This document shows, in pieces, positions 32,125 through 45,600 of a DNA stretch of 64,000 nucleotides. The DNA is from Terriglobales bacterium. GTDB lineage: Bacteria; Acidobacteriota; Terriglobia; Bryobacterales; Bryobacteraceae. Both the position numbers and the translations under genes were made by a program. Below the pieces are notes generated by a model. It worked only from the letters and a program-made list of their open reading frames with translations, ran no database searches and was not told where the DNA came from. The stretch covers positions 1 to 64,000 of the forward strand of contig JAIXQP010000010.1 in the NCBI GenBank assembly GCA_027485675.1. Reading direction: 5' to 3'. How positions within the stretch are numbered: the first letter of the stretch is position 1; the number at the start of each line of letters is the position of its first letter.

Positions 32125-33768
32125 ATGCTGAACCGCCGCCAATTTCTCGCCGCCGCCGCCGCCCCCTTGCTGGCCGCGCCCCGCTCCCAACCCAACATCG
32201 TCGTCATCCTGACCGACGATCAGGGCTACGGCGACCTCTCTCTCCACGGCAACCGCGACCTCGCGACGCCCCACATGGACGCCATCGCCAACAACGGCGC
32301 CCAGTTCACCCAGTTCCACGTCTGCCCCGTTTGCGCCCCCACCCGCGCGGGCCTGCTGACCGGGCGGTACAACTACCGGACCGGCGTGGTCGATACCTAC
32401 CTCGGCCGCGCCCTGATGGACACGAAGGAAGTCACCATCGCCGAAGCCCTCAAGAGCGCCGGCTATCGCACCGCGATCTTCGGCAAATGGCACCTCGGCG
32501 ACAACTATCCGCTCCGCCCCGGCGACCAGGGCTTCGAAGAGGCCTTCGTCATCAACGGCGGCGGCCTCGCCCAACCCGGGGACCCGCCGCCCGGCCAGTC
32601 CTACTTCGATCCGGTCCTCCGCCGCAACGGCAAAGACGAGAAGGCCCAGGGCTACTGCACCGATATCTTCTTTCGCGAAGCCCTGCAGTTCATCGAAGCC
32701 AACCGGACGAAGCCCTTCTTTGTCTACCTGCCGACGAACGCCCCGCATACCCCGCTGCAGGTCGAGGAGCGCTACAGCAAGCCCTACAAGGACAAAGGTC
32801 TCGACGACGTCACCGCCAAGATCTACGGCATGCTCCAGAACATTGACGAGAACATCGGCAAACTCCAGGAGCACCTCACCCGGCTGCAACTCCGCGAAAA
32901 CACCATCCTGATCTTCCTGACCGATAACGGCCCTCAGCAGGTCCGCTTCAACGGCGGCATGCGCGGGTTGAAGACCACGGTCTATCAGGGGGGCATCCGC
33001 GTGCCCTGCTTCGTGCAGTGGCCCGCGCGGGTCAAGCCCGGCTCAAAGATCGACCGCATCGCCTCCCACCTCGATCTGCTGCCGACCCTTCTCGCCGCCG
33101 CCGGGGCGCCGCTGCCGAAGGCCCCGCTCGACGGCCGCAACCTCCTGCCTCTGCTCGATGGCAAGGCGGCCGGCTGGAAGGATCGCAGCATCCACATCCA
33201 GTGGCACCGTGGCGACGAGCCCGAACTCTTCCGCGCCCACGCCGTGCGGACCCAGCGCTGGAAGCTCGTCAACGGCGTGGAACTCTACGACATGGACGCC
33301 GATCCCGCCGAAGCGAACAACGTGGCCGCCCAGCATCCCGAAGTGGTCGCGCGCCTGCGGCAGGAGACCGAAACGTGGTTCCGCAGCGTGGCCGCTTCCC
33401 GCGGCGGTTACGCGCCGCCCCGCTTGGCCATCGGCCATCCCAGCGAGAATCCCACGCTGTTCACTCGCCAGGACTGGCGCGGCCCCCGCGCCAGTTGGGA
33501 CGCCAAGGGCCTCGGCTATTGGGAGGTGGAGGTGCTCCGCGCCGCCACCTACGACGTCGATCTCCTCTTCGCCCCCGCCGCCGCCGCCGGCACGGCGCTG
33601 TTCCGGCTCGGCAGCCTGTCCCAGTCGGCGCCCTTCGCCGCCGGCGCCAAAACACTGACGTTCCGGGGGCTCCGGCTGCCGGTGGGCCCCGGGCGCCTTG
33701 AGGCGGTCCTCGAGATCAACGGCCAGGAACTCGGCGTCCAGTATGTCGAAATAAAGCAGGTAAGCTAG
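32125..33768 (+). CDS. Secreted sulfatase (arylsulfatase family)
   Basis: 547 residues. The N-terminus MLNRRQFLAAAAAPLLAAP is a twin-arginine signal. TDDQGYGDLSLHGN gives the metal aspartates (31, 32), and FHVCPVCAPTRAGLLTGRYN contains the sulfatase motif C-A-P-T-R with Cys70, which a formylglycine-generating enzyme would convert. Further signatures: GYRTAIFGKWHLGDNYPLRP, TNAPHTPLQ, TDNGPQQVRFNGGMRGLKTT, QGGIRVPCFVQWP. The C-terminal 110 residues form a separate beta domain, possibly carbohydrate binding. It would remove sulfate from exported polysaccharide; no partner maturase is visible in the window. Substrate unknown. Confidence 0.92.
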   Translation: MLNRRQFLAAAAAPLLAAPRSQPNIVVILTDDQGYGDLSLHGNRDLATPHMDAIANNGAQFTQFHVCPVCAPTRAGLLTGRYNYRTGVVDTYLGRALMDTKEVTIAEALKSAGYRTAIFGKWHLGDNYPLRPGDQGFEEAFVINGGGLAQPGDPPPGQSYFDPVLRRNGKDEKAQGYCTDIFFREALQFIEANRTKPFFVYLPTNAPHTPLQVEERYSKPYKDKGLDDVTAKIYGMLQNIDENIGKLQEHLTRLQLRENTILIFLTDNGPQQVRFNGGMRGLKTTVYQGGIRVPCFVQWPARVKPGSKIDRIASHLDLLPTLLAAAGAPLPKAPLDGRNLLPLLDGKAAGWKDRSIHIQWHRGDEPELFRAHAVRTQRWKLVNGVELYDMDADPAEANNVAAQHPEVVARLRQETETWFRSVAASRGGYAPPRLAIGHPSENPTLFTRQDWRGPRASWDAKGLGYWEVEVLRAATYDVDLLFAPAAAAGTALFRLGSLSQSAPFAAGAKTLTFRGLRLPVGPGRLEAVLEINGQELGVQYVEIKQVS

Positions 33769-33780
33769 GATTCGGATCAT

Positions 33781-34482
33781 ATGCTCTCTCTGAACCTGGA
33801 AGGCAAAGTAGTCATCATCACCGGCGCAAGCGGAGGCTTAGGCATCGCCGTCACCAAGGCGTTTCTCGACGCCGGGGCGCGCGTGGTCGGGGTGGACCGC
33901 GTGCCGCGTTCGAAGAGTCCGGACCACCCGTCGCTCACCCATGTCGCCGTGGCGCTTGAAGACTTTGCCGCCGTCGAACAACTCGTCAACGACACCGTCC
34001 TGCTCCACGGCCGCATCGACGCCGCCGTGCATCTGGTGGGCGGATTTGCCGGTGGCCTGCGTATTGAGGAGACCACCGAAGAGGTGTGGGACAAGATGTT
34101 CGCCGTCAATCTGCGGCCCGCCATCCATCTGGCCCGCGCCGTGCTGCCCGTCATGCGCGCGGCCAAGCGAGGAGCTTTTCTGGCCATCGGCAGCCCGGCG
34201 GCCATCGACCCGGCGCCCTCCGTCGGCGCCTACGCCGCGGCCAAGGCCGGCCTCATCTCGCTCATCAAGACCATCGCGGTCGAAAATCGCGATGCCCGCG
34301 TCCGCGCCAACATTGTCGCCCCCGGCACCATGGACACCCACGCCAACCGCACCGCCATGCCCGACTACGACTCCACCCGCTGGGTCCAACCGTCCAACGT
34401 CGCCAGCCTGCTGGTCTGGCTGGCGAGCGATGCCGGCGCCGAAATCACCGGCGCCGTTCTCCCTTTGCCCGGCAGAGAATAA
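33781..34482 (+). CDS. Short-chain dehydrogenase/reductase
   Basis: 233 residues, a classical SDR: VVIITGASGGLGIAVTKAFL (NAD(P) site), NDTVLLHGRIDAAVHLVGGF, and AIGSPAAIDPAPSVGAYAAA KAG with the YxxxK catalytic pair (Y-A-A-A-K). The cofactor residue at the end of strand 2 is Asp (GVDR), pointing to NADH rather than NADPH. No substrate is suggested by context, between the sulfatase and the three-enzyme fusion. Confidence 0.85.
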   Translation: MLSLNLEGKVVIITGASGGLGIAVTKAFLDAGARVVGVDRVPRSKSPDHPSLTHVAVALEDFAAVEQLVNDTVLLHGRIDAAVHLVGGFAGGLRIEETTEEVWDKMFAVNLRPAIHLARAVLPVMRAAKRGAFLAIGSPAAIDPAPSVGAYAAAKAGLISLIKTIAVENRDARVRANIVAPGTMDTHANRTAMPDYDSTRWVQPSNVASLLVWLASDAGAEITGAVLPLPGRE

Positions 34483-34494
34483 CCCTTCACTCCC

Positions 34495-37152
34495 ATGCGA
34501 TTTCTGCTACTGCTAGCCGCTCTCCCGCTGCTCGCCGCCGAGCTGCGCGTCATGACGTTCAACGTCCGCTACCCCGCCTCCGGCGACGGGCCCGACATCT
34601 GGGAAAACCGGCGCGATCTTCTCGTTGAAACCATCCGCGAGGCCTCCCCGGACGTGATGGGCGCCCAGGAGCTGTTCTACCTCCAGGGCCAGTACATTGT
34701 CGAAAAGCTGCCGGAGTACGCCTGGTTCGGCCTCAGCCGCCGCGGCAACAAAGAGGACGAGCACATGGGCGTCTTCTACAAGCGCTCCCGGCTCCGCGTC
34801 GAGGACTCCGGCAACTTCTGGCTGTCGGAAACGCCGGAGGTTCCCGGCTCCAGCAGTTGGAATATGTCGCTGCCGCGCATGGTCACCTGGGCGATCTTCA
34901 CCGACCTGCAAACGCAGCGGAAGTTCACCTACTACAACACCCACTTCGCCCACCGGGGCCAGCAGGATGAAGCCGCCCGCGTCGCCTCCGCCAAACTCAT
35001 CGCCGCGCGCATCGGCCTCGCCGCACCCTTCGTCCTCACCGGCGATTTCAACACGACGCCCGGCAGCGAATCCTACCGCATTCTCACCGCCGCGCTCACC
35101 GACGCCAAGTCCGTCGCCGCCGCCACCAGCGGGCCCGAAGGCACCTTCCACGGGTTCAAGGGAACCGTGGGGCCCAACCGCATCGACTGGATTCTCTTCC
35201 GCGCCCCGCAGTGGAAAGTGAAACGCGTCGACGCCATCACCAGGAACAACGCGGGCCGCTATCCCAGCGACCATCTCCCCGTGCTGGCCGTCTTTGATAC
35301 CGGCGCCGAGCAAGCCTACGACCTGCTGCTCAAAGGCGGCACCGTCATCGACCCCAGGAACAATCTCAACGCCCAGCGGGATGTCGCGATCACCAAGGGC
35401 AAGATCGCCGCCGTGGCCGCCGATATTCCCCGCAACCAGGCCAGGCGCGTCGTGGAGGCCAAAGGGCTCTACGTCGTCCCCGGCCTCATCGACATGCACA
35501 CGCACGTCTATACCGGGCCCAACGGCCGCATCCTCGCCGGCGGCGATCAGTCCGTACCCGCCGATATGCACAGCTTCCGCGCCGGCGTCACCACCGTCGT
35601 CGACGCCGGCAGCTCCGGCTGGCGCAACTTCCCGGACTTCCGCGACCGGCTGATGCGCGACACCTCCACCCGCGTCCTGGCGTTCTTGAATATCGCCGCC
35701 GGAGGCATGGGCGGCGCCAACGAGCAGGACCCCGCGGACTTCGATCCCGCCGCCGCCGCGCAGATGGCCCTGGCGAACCAGGACGTAATCGTCGGCATCA
35801 AAACGGCCCATTGGGCCGCTCCGGATTGGCACGCGGTGGACCGCGCCGTGAAGGCCGCCGAAATCTCGAAGCTCCCCGTCATGGTGGACTTCGGCATCAT
35901 TCACATTGAACGGCCCCACCGCGATCTCTTCCTCGATAAGCTCCGGCCCGGCGACATCTACACGCACATGTACCGGCCCTTTGATCCGGTGCTCGACGCC
36001 GACGGCAAGCTGCGCCCCTACTACCGCACGGCGCGCGAGCGCGGCATCCTGTTTGACGTCGGCCACGGCTCCGGCTCGCTGCTGTTCAAATGGGCTGTCC
36101 CGGCCATGCGCCAGGGGTTCGTGCCGGATACCATCTCCACCGATCTCCATACCAGCAGCGCCAACGGCGGCATGAAGAACATGCTCGCGACCATGTCGAA
36201 ATTTCTGAACATGAACATGCCGCTGGCCGATGTGATCCGCGCTTCTACCTGGGCCCCGGCGCAGGCCATCCGCCGCCCCGCGCTGGGCCATCTGACCGTG
36301 GGCGCCGAAGCCGATGTTGCCGTGCTCCGCCTCGACCAGGGCCAGTATGGATTCCTGGACGTCGGCGGCTCGAAGATCGGCGGCACACAGCTCCTGCAGT
36401 GTGAACTCACCCTGCGGGCCGGCCGCGTCGCCTGGGATCAGAACGGCATCGCCGCCGACCCGTGGGAGAAACAAAGCGCCCAGACGTTTGAATACAAGCC
36501 CGGCCTAACGCTGACCATGGTGGGCCGCCGCGGCGCCGCGCCGAAGCCCGCCGTGCTCTGGATTCACGGCGGCGGCTGGACCGGCGGCCGGCCCGAAATG
36601 TTCCTGCCCGCCGCCGAGTACAGCGCGGCCCAGGGCGCCATCGCGTTTACCGTGCAGTACCGCCTCGGCTCCGTGGCCCCGGCGGTGGAGGATGTCGAAG
36701 CCGCGCTCGTGTGGATCCGGAAGCATGCCGCCGAGTTGGGCGTGGATCCGCAGCGCGTCATCGCGGCCGGCGATAGCGCGGGCGGCCACCTGGCGCTCGC
36801 CCTGGGCACGGTGACGCGAGAGCGCGCCAACGCCATCGTCGCCTACAATCCCATCCCTGATCTCACCGGCAAATGGGCCGCGCCGGCCGGCTCGCCCGCC
36901 GAGGCGCGGCGCCTGTCGCCGCTCTTCCACATCGACGCGAAGACGCCGCCGGCCCTCCTGCTCCACGGCCGCAAAGATACCGTCGTGCCGTTCACCGAGT
37001 CCGAACGCTTCGCCCGCGCCCACGCAAAGGCCAAGGTGGTTCTGTACCCCGACTCCCAGCACGCCTTCGTCGTCCCCGGCTACACGGCCACCCCCGCCGA
37101 GATTGACCGCGCCCTTCGCGATAGCTTCTCCTGGCTCCGCGAAGCCGGGCTG

Positions 37153-37170
<18 letters not shown>
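34495..37170 (+). CDS. Three-enzyme fusion: EEP nuclease/phosphatase + amidohydrolase + alpha/beta esterase
   Basis: 891 residues with a signal peptide (MRFLLLLAALPLLAAELRVM). Residues 18-275 are an endonuclease/exonuclease/phosphatase domain (MTFNVRYPASGDGPDIWENR, GAQELFYLQGQ, YYNTHFAHRGQ, LTGDFNTTPGS, PSDHLPVLAVF). Residues 278-655 are an amidohydrolase of the dihydroorotase/deacetylase type (YDLLLKGGTVIDPRNNLNAQ, GLIDMHTHVYTGPNGRI, metal ligand HGSG, GAEADVAVLRLDQG). Residues 665-891 are an alpha/beta hydrolase (VLWIHGGGWTGGRPE, GDSAGGHLALALG with Ser, GRKDTVVPFTES, QHAFVVPG). Each part is near full domain length with motifs intact. This is a single open frame with no frame change. I know the three folds as separate proteins; the fusion is unusual. 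It probably hydrolyses an exported or environmental phospho- or amide-ester; the substrate is unknown. Convergent with the receptor gene, overlapping by 18 bases. Confidence 0.85.
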
Positions 37171-39647
<2,477 letters not shown>

Positions 39648-39651
<4 letters not shown>

Positions 39652-40277
39652 AAGTCGATGGCTTCCAGGATCTCGGACGGCTTCTTGTCAAAGGCTTTCG
39701 AGATGGAGAGCAGGCTCTCCATGCTCGGCAGATGGGTGCCGCGCTCAATAGCGCTGATCTGCGAAACGCTCAACTTCGTGGTGGCGGCAAGGTCTTTGAG
39801 CGACCAATCCCGCTCCACGCGCAGCATCTTGATGCGGTGTCCCAACCGCTCCCGCAGCCGGTCCTGCGGCGTCTTCCCCAGGCCAAACGTCTCGATGGCA
39901 TTCTTCAAGGTCTGCCGCAGCTGCGCCAGCGAGAAGGGCTTCGACAGATAGTCGAACACGTTCATCTTGAACGTCAGCCGCATATCCTCGAGCGAGGGGT
40001 AGCCGGTGACGACAATCACGCAAAGCCCCGGCCAGCGGGTCTGCAACTGCTCAAGCACCTGGTCGCCCTTGAAATCGCCCATCTTCATATCGAGCAGGAC
40101 GATGTCGGGAAGATTCTGCTCATTCGCTGCGAACAGGTCGTCCGGATGGGCGAACAGGCGGACATTGTAGATGCCCTCGTCGGTCAGGAAATCTTCCATG
40201 TAGTTGCGAAAGTCGAGGTCGTCATCGAGGATGGCGATCTCGATTTTGAGGTCCGCGTTGGGGGCCTCAGCGGGCAT
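39648..40277 (-). CDS. Response regulator with C-terminal XRE helix-turn-helix
   Basis: 209 residues. Residues 12-125 are a receiver: DDD (acid pocket), phosphorylated Asp in DIVLLDMKMGDF (about 65), VVTGYPS and FDYLSKPFSLAQL. Residues 145-205 are a Cro/XRE helix-turn-helix (MLRVERDWSLKDLAATTKLS VSQISAIERGTHLPSMESLL). Most receivers are paired with OmpR, NarL or Fis-type domains, so this combination is uncommon. The start overlaps the kinase gene's end by 11 bases; the receptor gene follows with a four-base overlap. Targets are unknown, but the pair is divergent from the respiratory operon. Confidence 0.85.
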
Positions 40278-41769
40278 AGACGTTACCTCCTTCTACGGGG
40301 TTCGAGTGGATCGTGACCGGCGCTTCCGGCAGACAGATTTCAAGCCGGGCGCCGCCTCCCGGCCGGTTGCCGGCGCTGATGGTTCCTCCGTGCTGCTGCA
40401 CGATGCCTTCGGAAACGGTAAGGCCCAGGCCGGTGCCCTTCGAATCCAGCTTCGTCGAAATGAAGGCTTCGAAGATGCCGGGCAGAACATCAAGCGGAAT
40501 GCCGGGTCCGTTGTCCTCAACGGCGATGAGCCACCACCGTTCGGAATCTTTGATCTGTAAGGTGGTCTGGACAATGATCTCGCCTCCTCCGGCCGGCACC
40601 GCCTGCAGCGCGTTGCGGAGCAGGTTGACGAAGACCTGCATCAACCGGTCCGCATTGCCGTAGACGCGGCACTCCGGCGCAATCCGGTTGCAAAAGGCGG
40701 TCTGGGCGGCCTTCTCATCGAGAGAGACCAACTGCCAGGCTTCGTCTATCAGTTCGTGCACCGGTACTTCGTGCTTCTCCTGGCGCCGGACTCTCGAAAA
40801 ATCAAGCAGACCTTCGCTAATCGTCTTCAGCCGCGCTGCCACCCGCTGCATCCGCCGCAACCGGTCCTGCGCGGCGGGGTCAGGAACCGTTTCGAGCAGT
40901 TTCTCGATCGAGCCCTGCAGTACGGCGAGCGGGGTGTTCAACTCATGGGCCACCCCGGCGCTCAGCATGCCCAGGCTCACCAGCCGGTCCTGGTCCGCCA
41001 TCTTCTGCTTGGCCGTCTCCAGCCGGTCGAGTGCGCTTTCGAGTTCTTCTTCCTGCCGCCGCAATTCGGTCACCGTCTCGTTGCGGGATCGCATAATCTG
41101 CCCGATCTCATCCCCCGGGATATACTCCCCCGGGATAATCTCGTGCGCCCGGTCCCCGGTCTGCGACGCATGGTCGGCCCGCAACATCGCGTGAAGGGGG
41201 CGATAAACGTAAAGCGGCATGATCACGGACTCGAGCAAAAGGACGGCCAGGATGTAGATGATGCCCAGGACGGTAAACAGGGCGATGCGGACCAGATCGA
41301 GTGAACGTTCGTAGTACGCATACGGCATCCGGATTTTCCTATATATTTCTTGGGCGGGTAGCCGTCGATAGATGGTTGTAACGGCACGGGGCTCGGGATC
41401 AGCGGGGTCGGTGACGTTCGATCCTGGGTTTTTGTCGAGTTGCTCGCGAATCTGTTGCGAGATTTCCAGCGCCCGCGCACTACCCTCCTGAAAGGAATAC
41501 CTCTGCAGTAGCGCCGGTGGAAGGGTCCTCGCCCAGGGGCCTTCGGCCTCGAACAGCACCATGCACAACGCCACCTCGCGAGCCATATCGTCCTGCACCC
41601 GTTGCTCCAGTAAGGGGAAGACAGTAAAATACACAGCACCTGAAAGGATCGAGAAGAACAGGTTGTGGAGAATAATGAGTTTCAGACGAAGTTGCAGGTT
41701 GCCGAAACGTCTCCCCAGGTACCCTGGTGTGCGCACCTCCGGGAGCCGAACTTTCCAGCCGGAACTCAT
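40267..41769 (-). CDS. Membrane sensor histidine kinase
   Basis: 500 residues from the ATG at 41769, which has AAGGTG 6 bases upstream; a GTG three codons earlier is less likely. Transmembrane helices near 27-50 and 155-180 enclose a periplasmic sensor domain, followed by a HAMP-like linker, a coiled coil (RRQEEELESALDRLETAKQK), the H-box AGVAHELNTPLAVLQGSIEK with phospho-His, and catalytic N (FVNLLRNALQAV), G1 (VEDNGPGIP) and G2 (GTGLGLTVSEG) boxes. It should phosphorylate the downstream receiver-XRE protein. Divergent from the respiratory operon across a 243-base gap. Confidence 0.88.
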   Translation of the reverse strand: MSSGWKVRLPEVRTPGYLGRRFGNLQLRLKLIILHNLFFSILSGAVYFTVFPLLEQRVQDDMAREVALCMVLFEAEGPWARTLPPALLQRYSFQEGSARALEISQQIREQLDKNPGSNVTDPADPEPRAVTTIYRRLPAQEIYRKIRMPYAYYERSLDLVRIALFTVLGIIYILAVLLLESVIMPLYVYRPLHAMLRADHASQTGDRAHEIIPGEYIPGDEIGQIMRSRNETVTELRRQEEELESALDRLETAKQKMADQDRLVSLGMLSAGVAHELNTPLAVLQGSIEKLLETVPDPAAQDRLRRMQRVAARLKTISEGLLDFSRVRRQEKHEVPVHELIDEAWQLVSLDEKAAQTAFCNRIAPECRVYGNADRLMQVFVNLLRNALQAVPAGGGEIIVQTTLQIKDSERWWLIAVEDNGPGIPLDVLPGIFEAFISTKLDSKGTGLGLTVSEGIVQQHGGTISAGNRPGGGARLEICLPEAPVTIHSNPVEGGNVYAR

Positions 41770-42011
41770 CCTTAACACCTTAATGCATTTTCGTTCGATC
41801 GACCGTCATCAAGTTTGTTTGGCAGGAGAAATTCTTGTCAAACCGGAATTTTTGTCGGTATTGCGGAATCCATGCCGCTATGGTAGACGTAGAGAGGGAG
41901 AGTTGTGACGCGTTTAAACCCCTTCCGCAATCCCGGCTGCGATACGCCCAGGAATTTGCCTTGGCCCTTTCATAAAGACCACCCGGCCTTTCAGGAGTTG
42001 CTATAACGACC
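41770..42011. promoter_or_regulatory. Divergent regulatory region between kinase and ACIII operon
   Basis: 242 bases separating two divergent transcripts. It contains two near-identical 10-base direct repeats, AATTCTTGTC (41830-41839) and AATTTTTGTC (41847-41856), 17 bases apart, which could be an operator. A TTGTCA inside the first repeat could act as a -35 on the plus strand, but no good -10 is found at the right distance. The promoters themselves are not identified. Confidence 0.35.
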
Positions 42012-42659
42012 ATGGGACTCAAGTTTTCCAAGAAGTCAGATCGCATTCTGCGAACTGTTCTGGTGATGGTCGGTCTCGGAGTAGTTGGTGGCGCCAGTAC
42101 TTTGTACTATGCGACGCTGCCCACCACGCTCGAGCCCGGATATCAGCCGCAACAGCCCGTTCCATACAGCCATAAGCTACATGCCGGGAATATGGGTATG
42201 GACTGTACGTACTGCCATACATCCGTAATGAAGGCTGCCTATGCGTCGATCCCGCCGACGCAGACCTGCATGAACTGCCACTCCAAAGTGAAGGAGAAGA
42301 GCGTCGTGCTCGAGCCCGTGCGCGCCAGTTGGGCTTCCGGCGAATCGGTGCCGTGGGTCAAAGTCCATCGTCTGCCGGACTACGTATTTTTCAATCACAG
42401 CGCACACACCAACGCTGGGGTAAGCTGTGTCAGCTGCCATGGCCGAATCGACCAGATGGTGGAAGTGAAACAGGTCCAGACCCTGGCCATGAGCTGGTGC
42501 CTGGAATGCCACCGCAATCCGGCCCCCAACCTGCGTCCGACGCAGTTTGTTACGAAACTCGATTGGAAGCCGGAGGGCGACCCCGTGGCCCTCGGACGGG
42601 AAATCATTGCACAGAAGGGCATTAATCCGCCCGTGAACTGCTCAGGGTGTCATCGATGA
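42012..42659 (+). CDS. actA: Alternative complex III pentahaem cytochrome c subunit
   Basis: 215 residues, anchored by one N-terminal transmembrane helix (ILRTVLVMVGLGVVGG) with five CxxCH haem sites: CTYCH, CMNCH, CVSCH, CLECH and CSGCH. This is the ActA cytochrome that passes electrons from the ACIII menaquinol site to periplasmic carriers. It is first in a 10+ gene operon. Its stop overlaps the next gene's ATG by one frame step (ATGA). Confidence 0.93.
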   Translation: MGLKFSKKSDRILRTVLVMVGLGVVGGASTLYYATLPTTLEPGYQPQQPVPYSHKLHAGNMGMDCTYCHTSVMKAAYASIPPTQTCMNCHSKVKEKSVVLEPVRASWASGESVPWVKVHRLPDYVFFNHSAHTNAGVSCVSCHGRIDQMVEVKQVQTLAMSWCLECHRNPAPNLRPTQFVTKLDWKPEGDPVALGREIIAQKGINPPVNCSGCHR

Positions 42660-45600
42660 TCCAAATCGAAGGTATTGGAAACCAGACTGGAAAGAAGTTT
42701 TGGCGCAGCTTGAACGAGCTGGCCTCCACTCCGAAGTTTAAGGAGTGGTTAGTGCAGGAGTTTCCGGAAGGAGCTACGGACCTTTTGGATAGGGGTTCCC
42801 GCCGCCGCTTCATGCAGCTGATGGCTGCATCGATGGGATTGGCTGGATTGACGGCGTGCCGCCGGCCCGTCGAGAAGATCCTGCCTTACGCGAAGGGTGT
42901 CGAGGGCTTGGTTCACGGCGCTCCCCAGCACTACGCCACGGTGATGAATGTGGCGGGCCAGGCCCAGCCGCTCGTCGTCGAAGCGATTGATGGCCGTCCG
43001 GTCAAAATTGAAGGGAACCGGAAGCACCCGATTTCAAACGGGGCCGCCAACGCCTGGGCGCAAGCGTCCATCCTCAGCCTGTACGATCCGGACCGCTCGC
43101 AAAAGGTCCTTGAGAAGGGTAAGGCTAGCACCTGGGAGGCTTTTGGAGCGGCTGCCAAGGCGACTTTTGTTGGAGACGGGGAAGGGATCCGGATTCTCTC
43201 CGGCGCCGTCGTCTCTCCCACCTTGGCCAGCCTCCGCGCCAGTCTCGCCGCGAAGCACCCGAAGGCAAAGTGGTATGAATACGAGCCGGTGAACGAAGAT
43301 TCCGCCCTGGCGGGTTCGGAACTGGCATTCGGCGACCGGCTGCGGCCTCACTACAATCTGCTGAAGGCCGATGTGGTGGTCTCCCTCGACTGCGACTTCC
43401 TGCAGTTGGATAATCCTGGCCTGAACGTGATTCGCGACTTCGCGAAGCGCCGGCGGGCGGTGGATTCGGCGGTTCCTGCCGGTCACGGTGGTGACCATCA
43501 GGCGGCCGGCCACAAGGCCGATGCGCACAAAGCCGACGAACACAAGGCCGATGGGCATAAGGCGGATGGGCATAAGGCGGATGAACACAAGGCGGACGCC
43601 GCCGCGCATGCTCCGGCTGCTGCTGCCAATGCCGCCGCCGCTGCGCCTGCTGCTACCCCGGCTGCTGCTCCTGCCGCGGAGTCGACGAGCATCAACCGGC
43701 TGTACGTTGTCGAGAACAACTTCACCCTCACCGGCGCACAAGCCGACCATCGTCTCCGCCTCCGCGCCGCGGATGTGCAGGCGTTTGCGGCGGATCTCGC
43801 CCGCGAAGTCGCTGCGATTCCGCAGGGGCTGAAAATTCTCGGCCAGTCCGACAAGTACATCGCGGCCTTGGCCAAGGACCTGCTCGCTCACAAGGGCCGC
43901 TCCGTTGTCCTCGCCGGACCGCGGCAACCCGCCATCGTTCACGCCTTGGCTGCGGCAATCAATCAGACCCTGGGCAACATCGGCGAGACCGTCTCCTACA
44001 CCCGTCCGGGCCGTACCTCTTCGGCCGCGGAGATCACCGAGTTGGCCAAGGAAGTCGCTGCCGGACAGGTCAAGACCCTGGTTGTCCTCGGCGCGAATCC
44101 CGTTTACAGCGCGCCGGCCGACCTGGATTTTGGCGCCAAGTACAAGTCCATCGCAACCACGATTCACCTCGGGTTTGAGGTCGACGAAACCGCTGCTGCT
44201 TCCACTTGGCACCTGCCGGAGTCTCATGCCCTCGAAAGCTGGGGCGATGCGATGGCCGCGGACGGCACCGTTTCGCTGCAACAGCCCCTCATTGAACCCA
44301 TTTTCAAAACCAAGTCGGCAATCGAAGTGGTATCGATGGCCCTGGGTGTTGCGACGAGCGCCTACGAACAGGTGAAGGCCCAGTCCAAACTGGCCGATCC
44401 TGCCTGGCGGCAGGCCCTGCACGACGGCTTCGTTGCCGGTTCGCAGGCCGCGCTGGTCAAGCCGGCGGCCAATGCCAAAGCGGTGGAAACTGCGCTCAAC
44501 GCCGCGCCAAAGGCCGCTGCCGGTCTCGAAGTCGTGTTTGCGCCTTCGGCGTCCACCTTCGATGGCCGCTATGCCAACAACGCCTGGTTGCAGGAAGCGC
44601 CCGAACCGATGACGAAGATCGTGTGGGACAACCCCGCTCTGGTCAGCCCGAAGACCGCGAAGGAACTGAAGCTCGAAGAGGGTTCGGTTATTGTTGTCGA
44701 GCGCGGCGGCCGGAAGGTGGAAGCCCCGGTTCTCGTCCAGCCGGGACACGCCGACAACTCTGTTACCCTGACCCTCGGCTACGGCCGCACCTCGGTGGGC
44801 CGGGTCGGTACCGGTGTCGGGTACAACGCCTACCTGCTGCGTACCGCCGACGCTATGGGCTTTGGCACCGGTGCGACGCTCGCCAAATCGGCCCGCACCT
44901 ATGAGTTGGTGACCACGCAGGAACACCACGACCAGGCCGGTCGTCCGGTGGTCCGCGAGGCGACCGTCGACAAGTACAAAGAGGAGGCGCACTTTGCCTC
45001 CCACGAGGATGCCCACATTGAGTTGTTCCAGTTGTTCGACAGCTTCGACTACTCGAAGGGCAATCAGTGGGGCATGGTAGTCGACCTACAGTCCTGCATC
45101 GGCTGTAACGCTTGTCTGGTCGCCTGCCAGTCCGAAAACAACATTCCCGTAGTGGGCCGCGACCAGGTTTCGAAGGGCCGCGAAATGCACTGGATTCGCC
45201 TCGACCGCTACTTCACCGGCACCGAAGATGACCCCGAGGTTGTCCACCAGCCGATGGCTTGCCAGCAGTGCGAAAACGCCCCGTGCGAATCGGTTTGCCC
45301 GGTGGCGGCGACGGTGCATAGCCCGGAAGGCCTGAATGACATGGCCTACAACCGCTGTGTCGGCACCCGGTACTGCGCCAACAACTGCCCGTATAAGGTT
45401 CGCCGCTTCAACTACTTCAACTGGCATAAAGACATCGAAGAAGTGGGCAAGATGGTCTTCAATCCGGACGTCACCGTTCGTATGCGCGGCGTCATGGAAA
45501 AGTGCAACTACTGCGTGCAGCGCATTCAGGAAGTGAAGATTGCACACAAAGTGGATGGCCGCAAGCCGATTAAGGACGGCGACGTGCTCACCGCATGTCA

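Noticed and set aside
31279-32889. Minus-strand open frame of 536 codons across the DUF6454-like and sulfatase genes
   Set aside because: Gly/Val/Asp-rich, no motif, antisense to genes with clear signatures.
34513-36474. Minus-strand open frame of 653 codons inside the three-enzyme fusion
   Set aside because: Low complexity, antisense shadow of a protein with three sets of catalytic motifs.
41800-41835. Sigma-54-type promoter (TGGCAG...TTC) upstream of actA
   Set aside because: The GC of the -12 element is absent; the match is too weak.
43505-43605. KAD repeats as a CRISPR array
   Set aside because: The repeats are in frame inside actB, vary between copies and have no spacers of constant size.
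43034-45016. Minus-strand open frame of 660 codons inside actB
   Set aside because: Contains the antisense translation of the His-rich repeat; no domain; shadow.
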